Positions 1 to 9,999 of a stretch of 30,919 nt of DNA are shown piece by piece; the stretch's first letter is position 1, and each line of letters opens with the position of its first letter. The notes below the pieces were generated by a model. That model did no database searches and had not been told where the DNA came from. It was given only the letters and a program-made list of their open reading frames with translations. Location: NCBI GenBank assembly GCA_049999725.1, contig JBNGIS010016508.1:1-30919 (forward strand), given 5' to 3'. The DNA comes from Haplomitrium mnioides. Taxonomy: Eukaryota; Marchantiophyta; Haplomitriopsida; Calobryales. The position numbers and the translations under genes are program-made.

Positions 1-799
1 ACTTGCAGCGGGGCCATCTCATAAAAGAACCTGAAACCCGTAAAAGTCAGCCTTTTCCTTCCGAAGAGCGGTGTTTGGAGGATAAGACCCGAAGGAGGGG
101 GCTGACAAAGACATATATATGTAAGTCTATGCGTGCATGGTCATTTCTTTTTTGGTTTTCATCTATTCTCTATATAGCTAGAAGTTGAAAACATATGTTG
201 GAAGATTGTAGATGATAAGGTCCGTGCATGTCTTAGCATTGTTTTTCTACTTCAAAAAGTATTTTTAAGTTTTGATAAGTTTTATGTTTTTAAATATTGT
301 TGTAAAACTTGAAAATATTATTAGTGATGTTTTAATGCATTTGGTATGTATTATGTCTAATGATGTTTATCTTCTTAAAGAAAAAAAAATTAAGACATTT
401 TTTTGTAAACTATTTGATAAAAGAATGGGTTTTGAATACTATAAGCATATGAAAGAAGCAAATTACAAGTGAGGAAAATTTCAAAGGAAAAAAAAAATCA
501 TAAACTTCAAAAATTGTAAATTTTTATGCCAAAATTTGAAAATCTATTTTTTTAAATGTCAAATGAAACAATAAATGAGTAGTAGTTGTTTTTATGCCTA
601 CTTCAAGGGAAATGGTTCACTAGGATGACATGTCAAAACATTCAAATGACTTTGATATGTGATAAGTAGCTTCTCCACTATTGGCAAATCTCGTACGCTT
701 GTGTGAGAAAACAAAATGAAGGCTCTAACAATGCAGCTCTCTAGTGGAAGAGAGACCTAGCTTGGCTTTAAAGAGAGCAACCTTGTAGTCAAATACAAT
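1..799. other. AT-rich sequence with no recognised gene
   Basis: The first 110 bases are mixed in composition and can be read as a short open stretch, but I recognise no family in it. From about 190 on the sequence is AT-rich with homopolymer runs and stops in all frames. The part from about 600 to 799 may be the decayed continuation of the minus-strand gag fragment that follows, but I cannot align it. Confidence 0.5.
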
Positions 800-1320
800 T
801 ACTTTATTGTTGCAACAGAATGATAAATCATCTCTTATATCAAGAATTTGCATAATTGTATCTTAAAATATATAACATAGCTTCTCATAGTACCAAGTTG
901 CTTCGATTCGACCAATCAATTTCTTGCTATTTTTAAAGCATTTACAACTCTAAATCTTGAAATCACCACTTCTTTGAATTCACACCAAGAAACAATACGA
1001 GAAACAAATCCATGTTGTGCTTGTTCTATTTGATATCTCCACCAAGTCTTTGCAACTCCTTCCAATTGATTTTCCACAAATAGAATTTGTCGATCATCTC
1101 TTCTAATGTTTGTAGCTTCAAAATATTTCTTACAATTGAATAAGAAGTTCTCAAATGCCCTACAAACCATCTTCCCATCATATGCTTTTGGCATTGGAAA
1201 TCGCCTATAACTTTCTTCTTCTCAGAAAGTTGCGTTTTCTTTCATTCTTACTTCCAAAAGACATGAAAAGATGTTCAAGCCATTGTTTTATTGCTTGAAC
1301 TACTACTCTTGATTCTCCAT
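800..1320 (-). pseudogene. Ty3/gypsy gag fragment, family A' (minus strand)
   Basis: This is a broken capsid gene of an LTR retrotransposon reading right to left. The start codon at 1320-1318 begins M-E-N-Q-E, the same as the family A gag start at 11951. Further in, 1194-916 reads through YFEATN, LEGVAKTWWRYQIEQAQ and SRFRV. These align with the family A gag at 12140-12345, and this copy keeps tryptophans that have become stops there. Below 916 the homology continues in shifted frames (GT--SY, then an FH/YF-like stretch) to about 800. The fragment is frameshifted at least twice. It sits directly downstream of a primer-binding site and an LTR end, so this is the 5' part of an element whose pol is absent. 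Confidence 0.8.
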
Positions 1321-1350
1321 ATAACTCACCACCAAAAAAGAGCAGTAGTT

Positions 1351-1360
1351 CTGACACCAA
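1351..1360 (-). promoter_or_regulatory. Primer-binding site remnant (initiator Met tRNA type)
   Basis: On the minus strand the bases read TTGGTGTCAG, close to the plant initiator-tRNA primer site TGGTATCAGAGC. They begin immediately after the LTR end TTTTACA, as expected for the start of minus-strand cDNA synthesis. Confidence 0.7.
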
Positions 1361-1515
1361 TGTAAAAGAACTCAAAGACCAAATCCAAATAAGTAAGAAC
1401 TTATAGTGAACTCTAATATAGTTCTTCAACCAAATGCCAATGAAACAAGCAAAATCCAAGCAACTAAATAACCCAAGTGATTCAAGAGAAACTCCTGAAT
1501 GAGGAGTGGGGCTAT
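1361..1515 (-). repeat. 3' part of an LTR, family A' (minus strand)
   Basis: Read on the minus strand this segment ends in GAGTTCTTTTACA, the same end as the three family A LTRs (ends at 11918, 14601 and 17192). Along its length it resembles the middle LTR (14207-14601) more than the outer two: both have GAATCACTTG, then TTTGGTTGAAGAACT, then CTTACT-ATTTGGATTTGG. Homology fades at about 1515 near CCCCACTCCTCATT, so the 5' half of this LTR is missing. Confidence 0.75.
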
Positions 1516-2226
1516 GGAGTTATTAGCAAACCCTGCAACGCTAGATTGCATATCTTGTTTTTGTCTTCTTTAGAAACTTTTTGAGGATCAATTTGTGTTC
1601 TCTTTTAAAATGTTCTCATTTGATTGTGCCCAACTTGTTTTTTCTTTGAATTTAGTACATGTGGCTAATGCTCATGCTCCTCTTTCAAGCTATTTAAATT
1701 CAAAGAAAAAGAAATTGATTAATGAGAACTAGATGGAGATGGAGATGGCAAAGGCTCCAAACAAATAGGTTGTGTTGGCATTGGTTTCTTCTTTGGCAAA
1801 GGTGGGTTCTTCTTTGATGAGCCTTCGACTGGCTCTAGTGTTTTTCTCTTTTTTGGAACAAAATGTCCACTAGTTGCTTCAATACTAACCAAAGGTACAA
1901 TTCTACCTTCAATAAGAAAGGTAGCCAAAATTTGGGTGGAGAATGCACTGAGAAATGGAAAAACCTTGTTTGACTTTCAAAAGTTTCAAAGAGAATGCAA
2001 GCTTGATGAAATCTCGCTCGACTTGTTTTGCATCAAGGTACACAATCACAAACCACATCAAAGACTTACGCCAACTAAAACAAAAACAAAAATATTAGAC
2101 CTCAAAACCTTAAAATTGAACCAAGCATTCACGCCTCAAGGTTGATGCCGCCCGTAGCGTGCGCGCCTTGGCTGCCGACAAATGAAGAAACACATAGTCA
2201 TTGTAGTGCACAAGAGTTCTTGCACA
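1516..2226. other. No recognised gene; one unidentified minus-strand open stretch
   Basis: The only open stretch of note is on the minus strand at 1928-1719 (69 codons). Its end is rich in lysine, proline and serine (KKNPPLPKKKPMPTQP). I recognise no family, and the low-complexity end could be chance or part of a decayed retrotransposon protein. The rest has stops in all frames. Confidence 0.4.
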
Positions 2227-2393
2227 CATGGACTAACAAGTCCATGCTCACAAAGACCTACAAGTCCATACACATATGGACTCCAATGTCCATAAACGCA
2301 CATGGACTTTTGAGTCAATGCATGCTTAGCTCATGTCTATGTGCACTTGAATTCATGCAAGCATAGACATTAGAGTTCATATACACATGGACT
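2227..2393. repeat. Cluster of short palindromes built on CATGGACT
   Basis: At least four hairpin-forming units lie close together. 2227-2246 is CATGGACT-AACA-AGTCCATG, a perfect 8-bp stem. 2263-2282 is AGTCCATA-CACA-TATGGACT, also perfect. 2275-2294 is TATGGAC with GTCCATA. 2301-2320 is CATGGACT-TTTG-AGTCAATG with one mismatch. A further CATGGACT lies at 2386-2393. The arms share one core and the units overlap, so this is a degenerate array and not isolated chance palindromes. Confidence 0.75.
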
Positions 2394-2509
2394 CGTGTGT
2401 CTTTGCGTGCTGAAATGCACGTGAATTATACATGCATGGATTTGTAACAACAAGCAAAAAGAAAAGTAATAAATGCTTACTCTTCTATTCTTGTACATCT
2501 GCATCAAGT

Positions 2510-2683
2510 TCAAGTTGAAGATGTCATTGCTTTGATTTTGTGAAAGCAAAATTTCTTGGAGAAGGCTTTGAACAGACCAATGCCTTCCTCAAATTTGACA
2601 AAAAGCTCAGTACGGGCTCTATGATCTTTGTGCACCATCGTTGCTTGCATTAGTAGACCCATGTTAAATTTCTCATCATCTCC
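2510..2683 (-). other. Unidentified open reading stretch, 57 codons
   Basis: On the minus strand the frame is open from 2683 (just after a TAA) to the TGA at 2512-2510. It reads through stretches such as MVHKDHRARTELFVKFEEG and LFKAFSKKFCFHKIKAMTSS. Composition is protein-like, with mixed charged and aromatic residues and no low-complexity bias. I do not recognise it. It could be a captured exon, a retrotransposon protein fragment or chance. Confidence 0.3.
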
Positions 2684-2741
2684 TTAAAAAAGTAAAGATG
2701 TTTTTGAGGTTCTCTTATTGTTCCACAACAAACTAGCCATT

Positions 2742-3312
2742 TGTTGGCTAGTCTAACAGACTCTTATAATATATTCTAACTTTAGTAATTAATAACTATA
2801 TTTAGAGTTAGATATAGAGTCAAATGTGTCTAGAAAGTCATTGCTAAGTTAGAGTATCAAACAAAAATGGCTATTGTAGAGAGAAGGTCACGTGGAAAAA
2901 AGAGAGAAAGCCAACAAATTAAAGTAAATGAGAAATTTTGAAAGACTACTTTAGAAGAGGATAGGGACATGTGGCAAACAGAATATTAAAGGAAATAGAA
3001 GGTTCTAAGATAAGAGCACTTGGCAAAAAGATAACTAAAGAGAAATAGAAGGTTCTAAGATTAAGATACGTTGCAGAAGTAGAATAAGAGTAAACGGTTG
3101 TCCAACTAGAGTGAGAGAAAAGGGTGGTCTATTTGGATGAGGATAGAAAAAGAACCAATGAGGCTCCTCCACTTGTCTAGCGGGTTCATTTTTATTTAGC
3201 ATATAAAAAAAGAGAGTATCTTGTTGAACACCTTTTACCGTGTGGGTTTTGGAGTTATTGTACGCTACTCCGGTGCTAACTTGTATGTGTAATGTGTATG
3301 TATAGTGTTATA
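2742..3312 (+). repeat. 5' LTR of family B
   Basis: The segment from about 2860 matches 18330-18795: both share AACAAATTAAAGT-AATGAGAAA, then CTACTTTAGAAGAGGAT, then GTGCTAACTTGTATGTG. The LTR ends in TTATA (3312) directly before a primer site. An internal duplication of AATAGAAGGTTCTAAGA with 50-base spacing (2994 and 3044) is also present in diverged form in the 3' copy, so it predates the two copies. The start at TGTTGG (2742) is a guess from the TG rule. A TATA-like ATATAAAA lies at about 3200. Confidence 0.7.
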
Positions 3313-3313
3313 A

Positions 3314-3324
3314 TGGCATCAAAG
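3314..3324 (+). promoter_or_regulatory. Primer-binding site, family B
   Basis: TGGCATCAAAG follows the LTR end by one base and matches the initiator-tRNA primer site TGGTATCAGAG at 9 of 11 positions. Both differences are transitions. Confidence 0.65.
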
Positions 3325-4662
3325 TGTCAGCCCCGTGGTCGAAGGCTTAACTCTTTTCTGACAAAGTTACCTCTGCTTAATGGCTGACTAGTGTTTCGGG
3401 ACCTTTTATGGGAGGGGCTTTGCACCGAATGGACCCCAACTTTTGCTTACCAGTTCAAGAGTGTCTGCACAACACTCAACAACACCCAAGCACAACACCC
3501 AAGCACACCCACACCCCTCCTTCAAGCCTTAACCTCGAAAGGTGCCATTTGGAAGACATGGGCATATGGAACAGGGCATCTGACTCTTGGCTGCAGTGGT
3601 CTCTTGAGGAGTCTTGAGTGATTCATGGTTGCCTCGATGCCTGACCACTAGACCCCAATTGCTCATTCACATCCATTTCCTTAAGACACACACGAGTAGG
3701 TTGTAATGCTGCTGAATCACTTGGTAGTATAATTCGGAAGTCCAGAACTGGACCCAATCAACTTGTATACAACAGAGAAATAGGTCCCAGTATCCAATTG
3801 TCACAATAAAATGTTGTTTTTCCTGACTTCTCTTGTCCAAGGTGTCCTCAGAATTGGACAAATGAAATGCAGACCTTCTAAAACTAAGAACTTCACAAAG
3901 CTACAAACAGAACACAAATCTAACAACACATGTAAACATAAAGACACTGGTACTCCCACATTGTCATGCTAACATTACAATCCTTCTCCACCTCTCAAGA
4001 ACAAATCTTTTCACTCAGTCCTCCTTCAACTCCCATCAGCTACTTTAGTTCTCCTCCAATCCTTCATCCACCCACTCTCATTCAGATAGTTTTTCAACTT
4101 CCCTCGTTAGAAGCCATGAATTTACTTCCTCAGGCTCGGAAGAGGATTTCTTTAACTTCCACCTCTGGAAGACAGTTCCCTCGACTGCTGGCCACCCACT
4201 CCACCTTGAGCTTCAAATGGATCTTCTATGTAGCGCGCAGGCACTAACACAACCACTCCTCTCTTGACTCCACTTGAGAATTACAACCAGAAACGCCTCC
4301 AAGCGCTCCTAGGATTGATGCTCTTGCACAGACGATGCTGAGACGAACCCAAGATCCCCCCTTGGCAGCCTCTCACGAAATCAAGACCAAAAGAATTCCC
4401 TTCAACTTCAAGTGACGATCCACCTCCAAATGCTGGTCCACCCGCGCGATGAGTTTACTTGGATCGCCTGAGACTCTAGAGCTCCATGCTCAACGATTCT
4501 CAACGCCCCTCCAGTCCACCTCCCCTCGATGATCCCCCTGCATGAGTCCACTCCCTCACTTGAATCTTGGCTGGAATTCTCTCCTCTCTCCCTAGCTGCT
4601 TCCTCCTCGAGTTTGCTCTTCACAACTCAATTTTGCATAAACAACAACCCCTCCACTTCGCA
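3325..4662. other. Untranslated leader of B or inserted DNA; no recognised gene
   Basis: No protein family is recognisable on either strand. A short imperfect repeat of CAACACCCAAGCACA occurs near 3480-3510. From about 3880 the plus strand is rich in A and C and then in C and T, with long runs poor in G. The right end abuts the assembly gap. Some of this may belong to the inserted block that continues beyond the gap. Confidence 0.4.
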
Positions 4663-4762
4663 NNNNNNNNNNNNNNNNNNNNNNNNNNNNNNNNNNNNNN
4701 NNNNNNNNNNNNNNNNNNNNNNNNNNNNNNNNNNNNNNNNNNNNNNNNNNNNNNNNNNNNNN
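4663..4762. other. Assembly gap of exactly 100 N
   Basis: One hundred consecutive N. Exactly 100 is the usual placeholder for a scaffold gap of unknown size, so the distance between flanks is not known and any reading frame across it is artificial. Confidence 0.95.
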
Positions 4763-5510
4763 CCCCCTTCTTCTGGCAGCAATCTCAGCTATACCCCCCA
4801 TGCAACGCGCGTCCCCCTGCAACGAATTCTTGATCAAGATCGACCCGCTCTTCTTCGCTGGACTTTGGTCGTTTTTCTCATTAACAACTGTTTCTTGACA
4901 AGCTGACATTTGGTAGACAGCCCCCGTTTAACGGTCATCTCTTTGAAGCATTCAGAATCAGAGGAGGAAGATTTTCGAAGAAGTCTTGGCTGAACCCTGT
5001 CTTTGATTCGTAGTGCTCTCCCTTACAAATTTTTGATCATGAATCGCCTCGCCGTTGGACGTATTAGCAACCCTGTATCAACTCGATTCGATTGCTTCAA
5101 AGCATCTCGTTGAGCGTAGATCTAAAGTTTGGTCGGAGAGATCTTTCCCATAGAGAAATTCAAAGAAATACATTTGGAGAGGATTGAATTCGCAGCAGAT
5201 GGGTTACTCGACGCATCCCGCAGGCTTCTTCTCAATTCTCATTGATTCTCCTCATTGCCATGCCCCCGTGATCGCCCGCAGACCGTCACAAGCCGCCACG
5301 CTTCTGCAAGTGCTCGCAGACCCTCGCAAGCTGGAACATCATCCGCAAATCCCTCGGAACCCCGACGTCGCTCTTCGGAACCTCGTCGTTGCTCGCAAAA
5401 CCCCACAGGTCGCCACGTGTCCGCAAACCCCCTCGAACCATCACCGTCCCTTGCGGAAACCCACAGGTCACCACGTCTCTTGCCTGCCACGTCATTCGCA
5501 GCCGCACCGT

Positions 5511-5705
5511 CCGACGCTGCCCCGCAAAGGGGTAGGCGGACCGACGCCTTGACCGGATTCCGCGGTTGACCCGTGCTGACCCGGAGTACCCCTCGGACCA
5601 CCTCCGACTGCCATGTCATCTGCCACTGCGTTGTCCGACGCCGCCCCACAAAGGGGTAGGCGGACCGACGCCTTGACCGGATTCCATGGTTGATCCACGC
5701 TGACT
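5511..5705. repeat. Tandem duplication, period about 124 bp
   Basis: The stretch GCAAAGGGGTAGGCGGACCG at 5524 and its near copy at 5648 lie in about 70 bases of strongly matching sequence (5511-5580 and 5636-5705), including GACGCCTTGACCGGATTCC in both. Differences are mostly C/T, as in CGCGG against CATGG. Confidence 0.85.
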
Positions 5706-5932
5706 CCTCCTCTCTTCCGCGGATGCCACGTCGTCCGCAAAATAGTTCCCTCATCGAGTAAGAACGGTACATGTTGTCGCCATTTTGGACCCCGCTCGCA
5801 ATAAGAATTGAGGCTCCCTTCGCTTAACTTTTCCCTCCGCTTGATATAAGAACTATGACAAACTCCCCTCTGAGCCCCTTCAAACTTTCAGCGTCGCCCC
5901 ATTGAATTTTCGTCCTTGCCATTTCCAAACTG

Positions 5933-6290
5933 CGATAGGTCACCCTTTCGGTTGCTGGTCCCTTGCTTCTTCTTCTGGCCGGATCATTGCTTCATTGCCT
6001 TTTCGCCATTCCTTGATCTTTCTTTGGCCATATTGTTAATTGATCACCTTTTTGGTACTACTTGGCTCTCTCTGACCGGAACCGCAATAGATCGCCCTTT
6101 TGCATCGCTCGGTTCTCCTTTAGTTAGACCTGTAATAAGTCGCCTTTGCGGCACTCTTGCTTCTTCTTCTGGCCGGATTGTCGCTTGTTCACCTTTTCAG
6201 CACCCCCCGCTCTTCGTCTGACCGGACTTGTGATTCATCACCTTTTTGCCGTTCCTTAATCTTGGTATGGTCGGACCTTCGATATATCTC
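5933..6290. repeat. Degenerate minisatellite, period about 48 bp, about seven units
   Basis: Each unit holds a core like ATAAGTCGCCTTTTTGCC followed by a CTTG/TTCTT-rich stretch and then CTGGCCGGA. Units begin near 5933, 5990, 6040, 6088, 6136, 6182 and 6232. Two further relics lie at about 6396-6490 (GATCATCTTTTCG and AAATTGCCATTTCG). Spacing varies from 46 to 57 bases. Confidence 0.7.
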
Positions 6291-6511
6291 CGTTCTGAAG
6301 CCCCTTTGTGATAAGAACAATGCGCGCCATAGGCTCTAGTTGAATTTTCAGATCTTACTTTGTCGAACTTTTCCCACTCGCTTCACCAAATCAGTGATAG
6401 ATCATCTTTTCGTCTTGCTCGCTCTTTGTTTGGCTAGGCCCGTGATAAATTGCCATTTCGATTTTGTTTCCTTGGTCCCCAGTTGGGCTTCCTGTCGGAT
6501 CTCCGTTAAGT

Positions 6512-6610
6512 GGGCTCCCCACGTAGGGAGGCTGATTGGAACTCATTTAACTAGGGCTCCCCACTTAGGGAGGCTGATCGCAACCCACTTAACTAGGGCT
6601 CTCCAGTTTT
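6512..6610. repeat. Tandem repeat, period 42 bp
   Basis: GGGCTCCCCAC-TAGGGAGGCTGAT occurs at 6512 and 6554, followed each time by an AACTCATTTAACTA-like tail. A third partial unit starts at 6596. A relic with GGTTCCCTACTTAGGGTGG is at about 6936. Confidence 0.8.
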
Positions 6611-7373
6611 CCACTAAGGGTCCGCGGACTCCCTGGGACTGCCACATATCCCCGAATCCCGTGAAGTGCGCTAGGGCTGCCACATTTCCGCAGCGCCCCA
6701 CAGACTCTCTCTCGCTCTGAAACTGTGATGAGTTGCCGCTTTGCCCTTCTCGCTTAGCCTCGCAATTGCCTTAAGCAGCCCTCCATGCCGCATAATGGTG
6801 ACAAGTCACTTTTTTGTTAGTCGCCGCTTCGCTTGTCCTTGTTTCGCCATTACTTCGGACCCGTCGGACCTCCTTGGTAGATCCTTGTTAAGCGGTCCCC
6901 CCACGTTGTAAGACGGATTGGAAATCGCTCAACCGGGTTCCCTACTTAGGGTGGCACGATCTCGTCAATCTTTTCGGACCCCCAGGAGCTGCCACGTTGT
7001 ACGTCGGATTCTGTGAAGTGTGCAAGGGCCGTCTTATTTCCGCAGCTCCCCTCGGACTCCTCAGGTCTCTTCCTTCGTGTTGATTCTTCGCCTCGATTCG
7101 CCTCCTCTGGTCCGATTGTATCAGCTGGCTTCCGATTATGAAGCGCCTCCTTCCCTTCTCGCATGGCCGACCCATCGCGAGGTCGCATCCTCCGAATGGA
7201 TCCCACTGCCTCCTCTTCACCTGTCTTTACCTACCGCACACTCCTTTGCTTGTTGTTTGTTGTCGTTGGGCAAGTCTTCGCAGTGCTGTCGCTTCTGATC
7301 CACTCGCGTGATGGCCCTCTGCACGCATCTGACTGTCCTCCCCATCGTCTTCATCTCCCGTAACTCCTCTCGT

Positions 7374-7450
7374 GAATTCCTCCTTGATTGTTTGTTGGCT
7401 CCTTTCTCCATGAATTCCTCCTCGATTGTGGTTGGCTCCTTTGATCTCTG
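7374..7450. repeat. Tandem repeat, period 38 bp
   Basis: GAATTCCTCCT-GATTG followed by GTTGGCTCCTTT appears at 7374 and 7412. A further GAATTCCTC is at 7513. The surroundings are CT-rich on the plus strand. Confidence 0.65.
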
Positions 7451-7570
7451 CCCTTCTCTTCTCGAATCCTTTTGCTACTCCATTCTTCTGATCTCGCCCT
7501 CACCTCTCCTTGAATTCCTCTTGTTCACCCTTATTAGCTAGCCTTCTTACCTTACTCCTTTGGATTCCAC

Positions 7571-7586
7571 AGGGCTCCCCCTTAAA
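7571..7586 (-). promoter_or_regulatory. Possible polypurine tract and LTR start (minus strand)
   Basis: Read on the minus strand, TTAAGGGGGAG (7585-7575) is followed after CCC by TGTGGAATCC starting at 7571. A purine run directly before TG is the expected arrangement at the 5' edge of a 3' LTR. I found no matching second LTR or primer site, so the call is tentative. Confidence 0.35.
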
Positions 7587-8429
7587 ATGCAGGATTCATG
7601 ACATTCACGAGGGAAAGCAGAAAAGAAAGGAAGAGAAAGGAGAGGAGAAAGGTGCGAGATTGGCATAACAACAATAAAACAATAAAATACAAAGGGAAAC
7701 AAATGACTAATGCAAACTAAAGGACTTAATAAGGCTAGACGTTCAGTAATCACAAAAAAAAGCAAAAAACTCAAACACACCCGGCCGACACAAAGCTTGG
7801 TCTTCTTCAAAGAGTGTGGATTACCCCTCTTTGGAGAAGTATTAAAGACCTTTTGGAGTAGTGGATTCTCTACTTCGCATTAACTTCAAGAGAGTTAAAA
7901 TTTCAAGTTTTCATGAGTAAAGAATAATGTATATTCTATTCTCTATAAATAAAGATAAGAAGTTTGACTTGGTTCTATGGTACTCAATGGATAGAGAAGA
8001 ATTTGTGTCTCTAGAATTTCTCTATTGAATCCTTTTAATATTTGTGTGTTTAATATTGACAAATATTTATTTTGTCAAAATTTAATGTATAATTTTGGAG
8101 ATTACTTTATGGTTTTTGTAATGGATTTAAAAGAGCATGTTATATTTCTGGTAGTAAATTATGGTGTTATATGAGAATGTTTTTTTTTAAACTTTTTGTG
8201 GTAGATAGAAAATGGATTTGAACCAAGCTTCTCTAGAAGAGTTCAACTCCAAGTGTCATATTTCTATTTGAGTAATGTTTAGGCAAATACAACGAGATTT
8301 TCTTGTTTGTAAGTTTGGAGAGAGGTTTTCTAATTCGGTGTTAGCATCAACTAAACCTTTAATTTACCTATTTTGCATAATAGGAATTTGTACATATTTG
8401 TTTTCGTAGAAGTGATTAGTAGTTAAGAT
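7587..8429. other. AT-rich stretch without a recognised gene
   Basis: Purine-rich runs on the plus strand (7610-7640, GAAAG/GGAAG) are followed by strongly AT-rich DNA. TTGACAAA-TATTTAT-TTTGTCAA near 8056 can form a perfect 8-bp stem. The right part is probably the untranslated leader of family B before its gag. No protein family is visible. Confidence 0.4.
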
Positions 8430-9200
8430 ATGATAGAAAATCATGGAGGCAAACTCCATCAATTTGGAAGAACGAGTTTGTATGATAGCAAAGCCGTAAG
8501 AGCTTCAAGTATCTCCTATAGCAAACCAACAACAAAGAAACATGCTAATGATAGAGATGGTGAAAATACAATTGAAACAAGAAATAGAGAAGGAAGCCAA
8601 GAAACACTACTTCAAAAGATGAGCAAGTCGTTCAAAGTGAAGCCTTATGGAAGAAGTTGCATGGTTGGTGTTGTAGAAGGGTGGGTTTATCAAATGAATG
8701 TTCATATGTTGCATTATCAGAATGCTTTGGATTTGGAGAAATGGCTCTTTGTAAGGTCATTTTTAACGGAGCATGCATTTATTTGGCTACAATGATAGGA
8801 GGGACAAAAAAAGTACAAGGAGAAAAGAAAATTTGTAGCAGTCTAAAAGAGATTTTGCTACAAAATTTTACAATAGTAGACTCTATATTGACTACAAGAA
8901 CTAAGCTTTGGGAGCTAGAGCAACAAGAAAGCGTTGCAAGATATACATTTAAGAGTTTTGAAGCTTACAAGTTCAAATTGAAGATATGAGTTCAACCGAG
9001 ACCATTGACAAATTTTTGCAATGGTTAAAAGAGAAAGATTCGAGGAGAAGTTATGATATGAAACTCAAAGGATGTAAATAGAGCCATCTCATTTTCTCAA
9101 AGATTCTGAATTGAAAGAACACTAGAAATTGTGCAAATGAGAGGAAGTTATAGTACCATATCTATGGAGTTGGGAAATATGAGAAGGAGGGATTTAAATT
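8430..9200 (+). pseudogene. Family B gag remnant
   Basis: An open stretch of about 120 codons begins at 8430. It is followed after stops by fragments in other frames to about 9200. The part around 8680-8800 (MLHYQNALDLEKWLFVRSFL and then H-A-F-I-W-L) resembles the tryptophan-containing capsid core of Ty3/gypsy gag, where W-W or W-L follows a hydrophobic helix. The assignment leans on position: it precedes a protease remnant and the RT in the right order and strand. I see no surviving zinc knuckle. The upstream ATG context is not informative. Confidence 0.5.
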
Positions 9201-9534
9201 GCCCAAATCACCAACAAGTAGAACGACAAAATGCTACTAAAAAGAGGATAGAAGATCAGCAAAAAACTAGAACATGATACAATTGTAGTTGGATAGAACT
9301 TATTGCACCAAATTGGAGAGCAATATGATGCAATCAAGGATGAGTGTTTCAACAACCTCTTCATAATATAGATAATGAAGTAGATGAAGAATGTTAGGGA
9401 AATGATAGGCACCAATAGAAAAACCTCGTGATTCTGTTGAGATGAAGAAGAAAGGTAAGAGAAGAATTCAACAAATCGAATATACCATTTAGAAAAGAAA
9501 AAAAAATGGAGGACTAATTGTGGTTGATGGATAG

Positions 9535-9830
9535 ATGGAAAGATCTCCAATAAAAGTTTTGGTGGATTTCAGTGTAGAAGAAAACTATTTATCATGAGCT
9601 ATAACATTAAAGTTAAAGTTGCTACTTAAGAAAGAAAAACATAAGATGGTTGAAATAGCAAATGACCAAAGTCAACTGATTGAAAGGTTGTCTCAAAGTT
9701 TAACTTTACACATGGGAAACTATTAAAAAAAGTTGGAATAGAAGATCCCAACATTAGCAAGATACGATGTGATTCTAGGAATGAAGTGATTGAGAAGACA
9801 TAACCCGTAAGTGAATTGGCAAAAGAAGAC
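9535..9830 (+). pseudogene. Family B protease (retropepsin) remnant
   Basis: Near 9551-9597 the frame reads IKVLVDFSVEENYLS, where a working enzyme has the catalytic D-S/T-G. The aspartate is present but the S-G is altered. Downstream, 9762-9815 reads ARYDVILGM, then a stop, L and HNP, then a stop, VNW. This matches the C-terminal hallmark of the family (DVILGM-WL--HNP-VNW) with two tryptophan or similar codons turned into stops. The enzyme would have cut the Gag-Pol polyprotein. It lies 0.3 kb upstream of the RT remnant. Confidence 0.7.
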
Positions 9831-9999
9831 ACTCACAACATCTCAATGGAAGATTTGGAGAGATCAAGTACAACTTCATTCAAGGCAACTACTCTTATAT
9901 TTGATTGAAGCAAATTCAATAAAAAACAATATGTGGTATTTTTGGAACTCATACGTGAAGTCAAAATTGATAAAAAAAAAAATACTCTATGTAGAGAGT

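Larger units (their letters stand above)
4763..7571. other. CpG-rich foreign block with several minisatellites
   Basis: From about 5180 to 7350 the composition changes sharply: CG dinucleotides and C/G-rich words are common (GCCGCCACG, GGCGGACCGACGCC), while the flanking retrotransposon remnants are AT-rich and CpG-poor. The open stretches here (for example 5184-5552) have strongly biased composition and no recognisable domain, so I do not call them genes. The block contains at least four families of tandem repeat, listed separately. Its right edge coincides with a minus-strand polypurine tract and a possible LTR start at 7571. One reading is therefore a long LTR of a minus-strand element inserted in family B. 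An unrelated satellite-like insertion is also possible. Confidence 0.5.

Noticed and set aside
1-188. Open stretch at the left edge as a host exon
   Set aside because: A GTAAGT-like site follows at 120, but with no recognisable protein family and no neighbouring exon the call cannot be supported.
2227-2393. CRISPR-like array
   Set aside because: Spacers are only a few bases, units overlap and vary, and there are no cas genes. The surroundings are eukaryotic retrotransposons.
4529-4909. Open frames crossing 4663-4762
   Set aside because: They run through 100 N, so the frame across the gap is meaningless.
5184-5772. Long overlapping open stretches on both strands in the CpG-rich block
   Set aside because: Their composition is extreme (Arg, Pro, Ser, Gly) and they overlap on both strands in several frames. 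Tandem repeats explain the length. No domain is recognisable.
7547-7810. Minus-strand 87-codon frame with apparent membrane segments
   Set aside because: It is low-complexity, from A-rich and GAAAGG-rich plus-strand text. It has no recognisable family and crosses a probable element boundary.
9194-9550. A 118-codon minus-strand frame rich in Phe, Ser and Leu
   Set aside because: It is the reverse of A/G-rich family B gag and protease sequence. The hydrophobic look comes from poly-A and GAA runs on the other strand.
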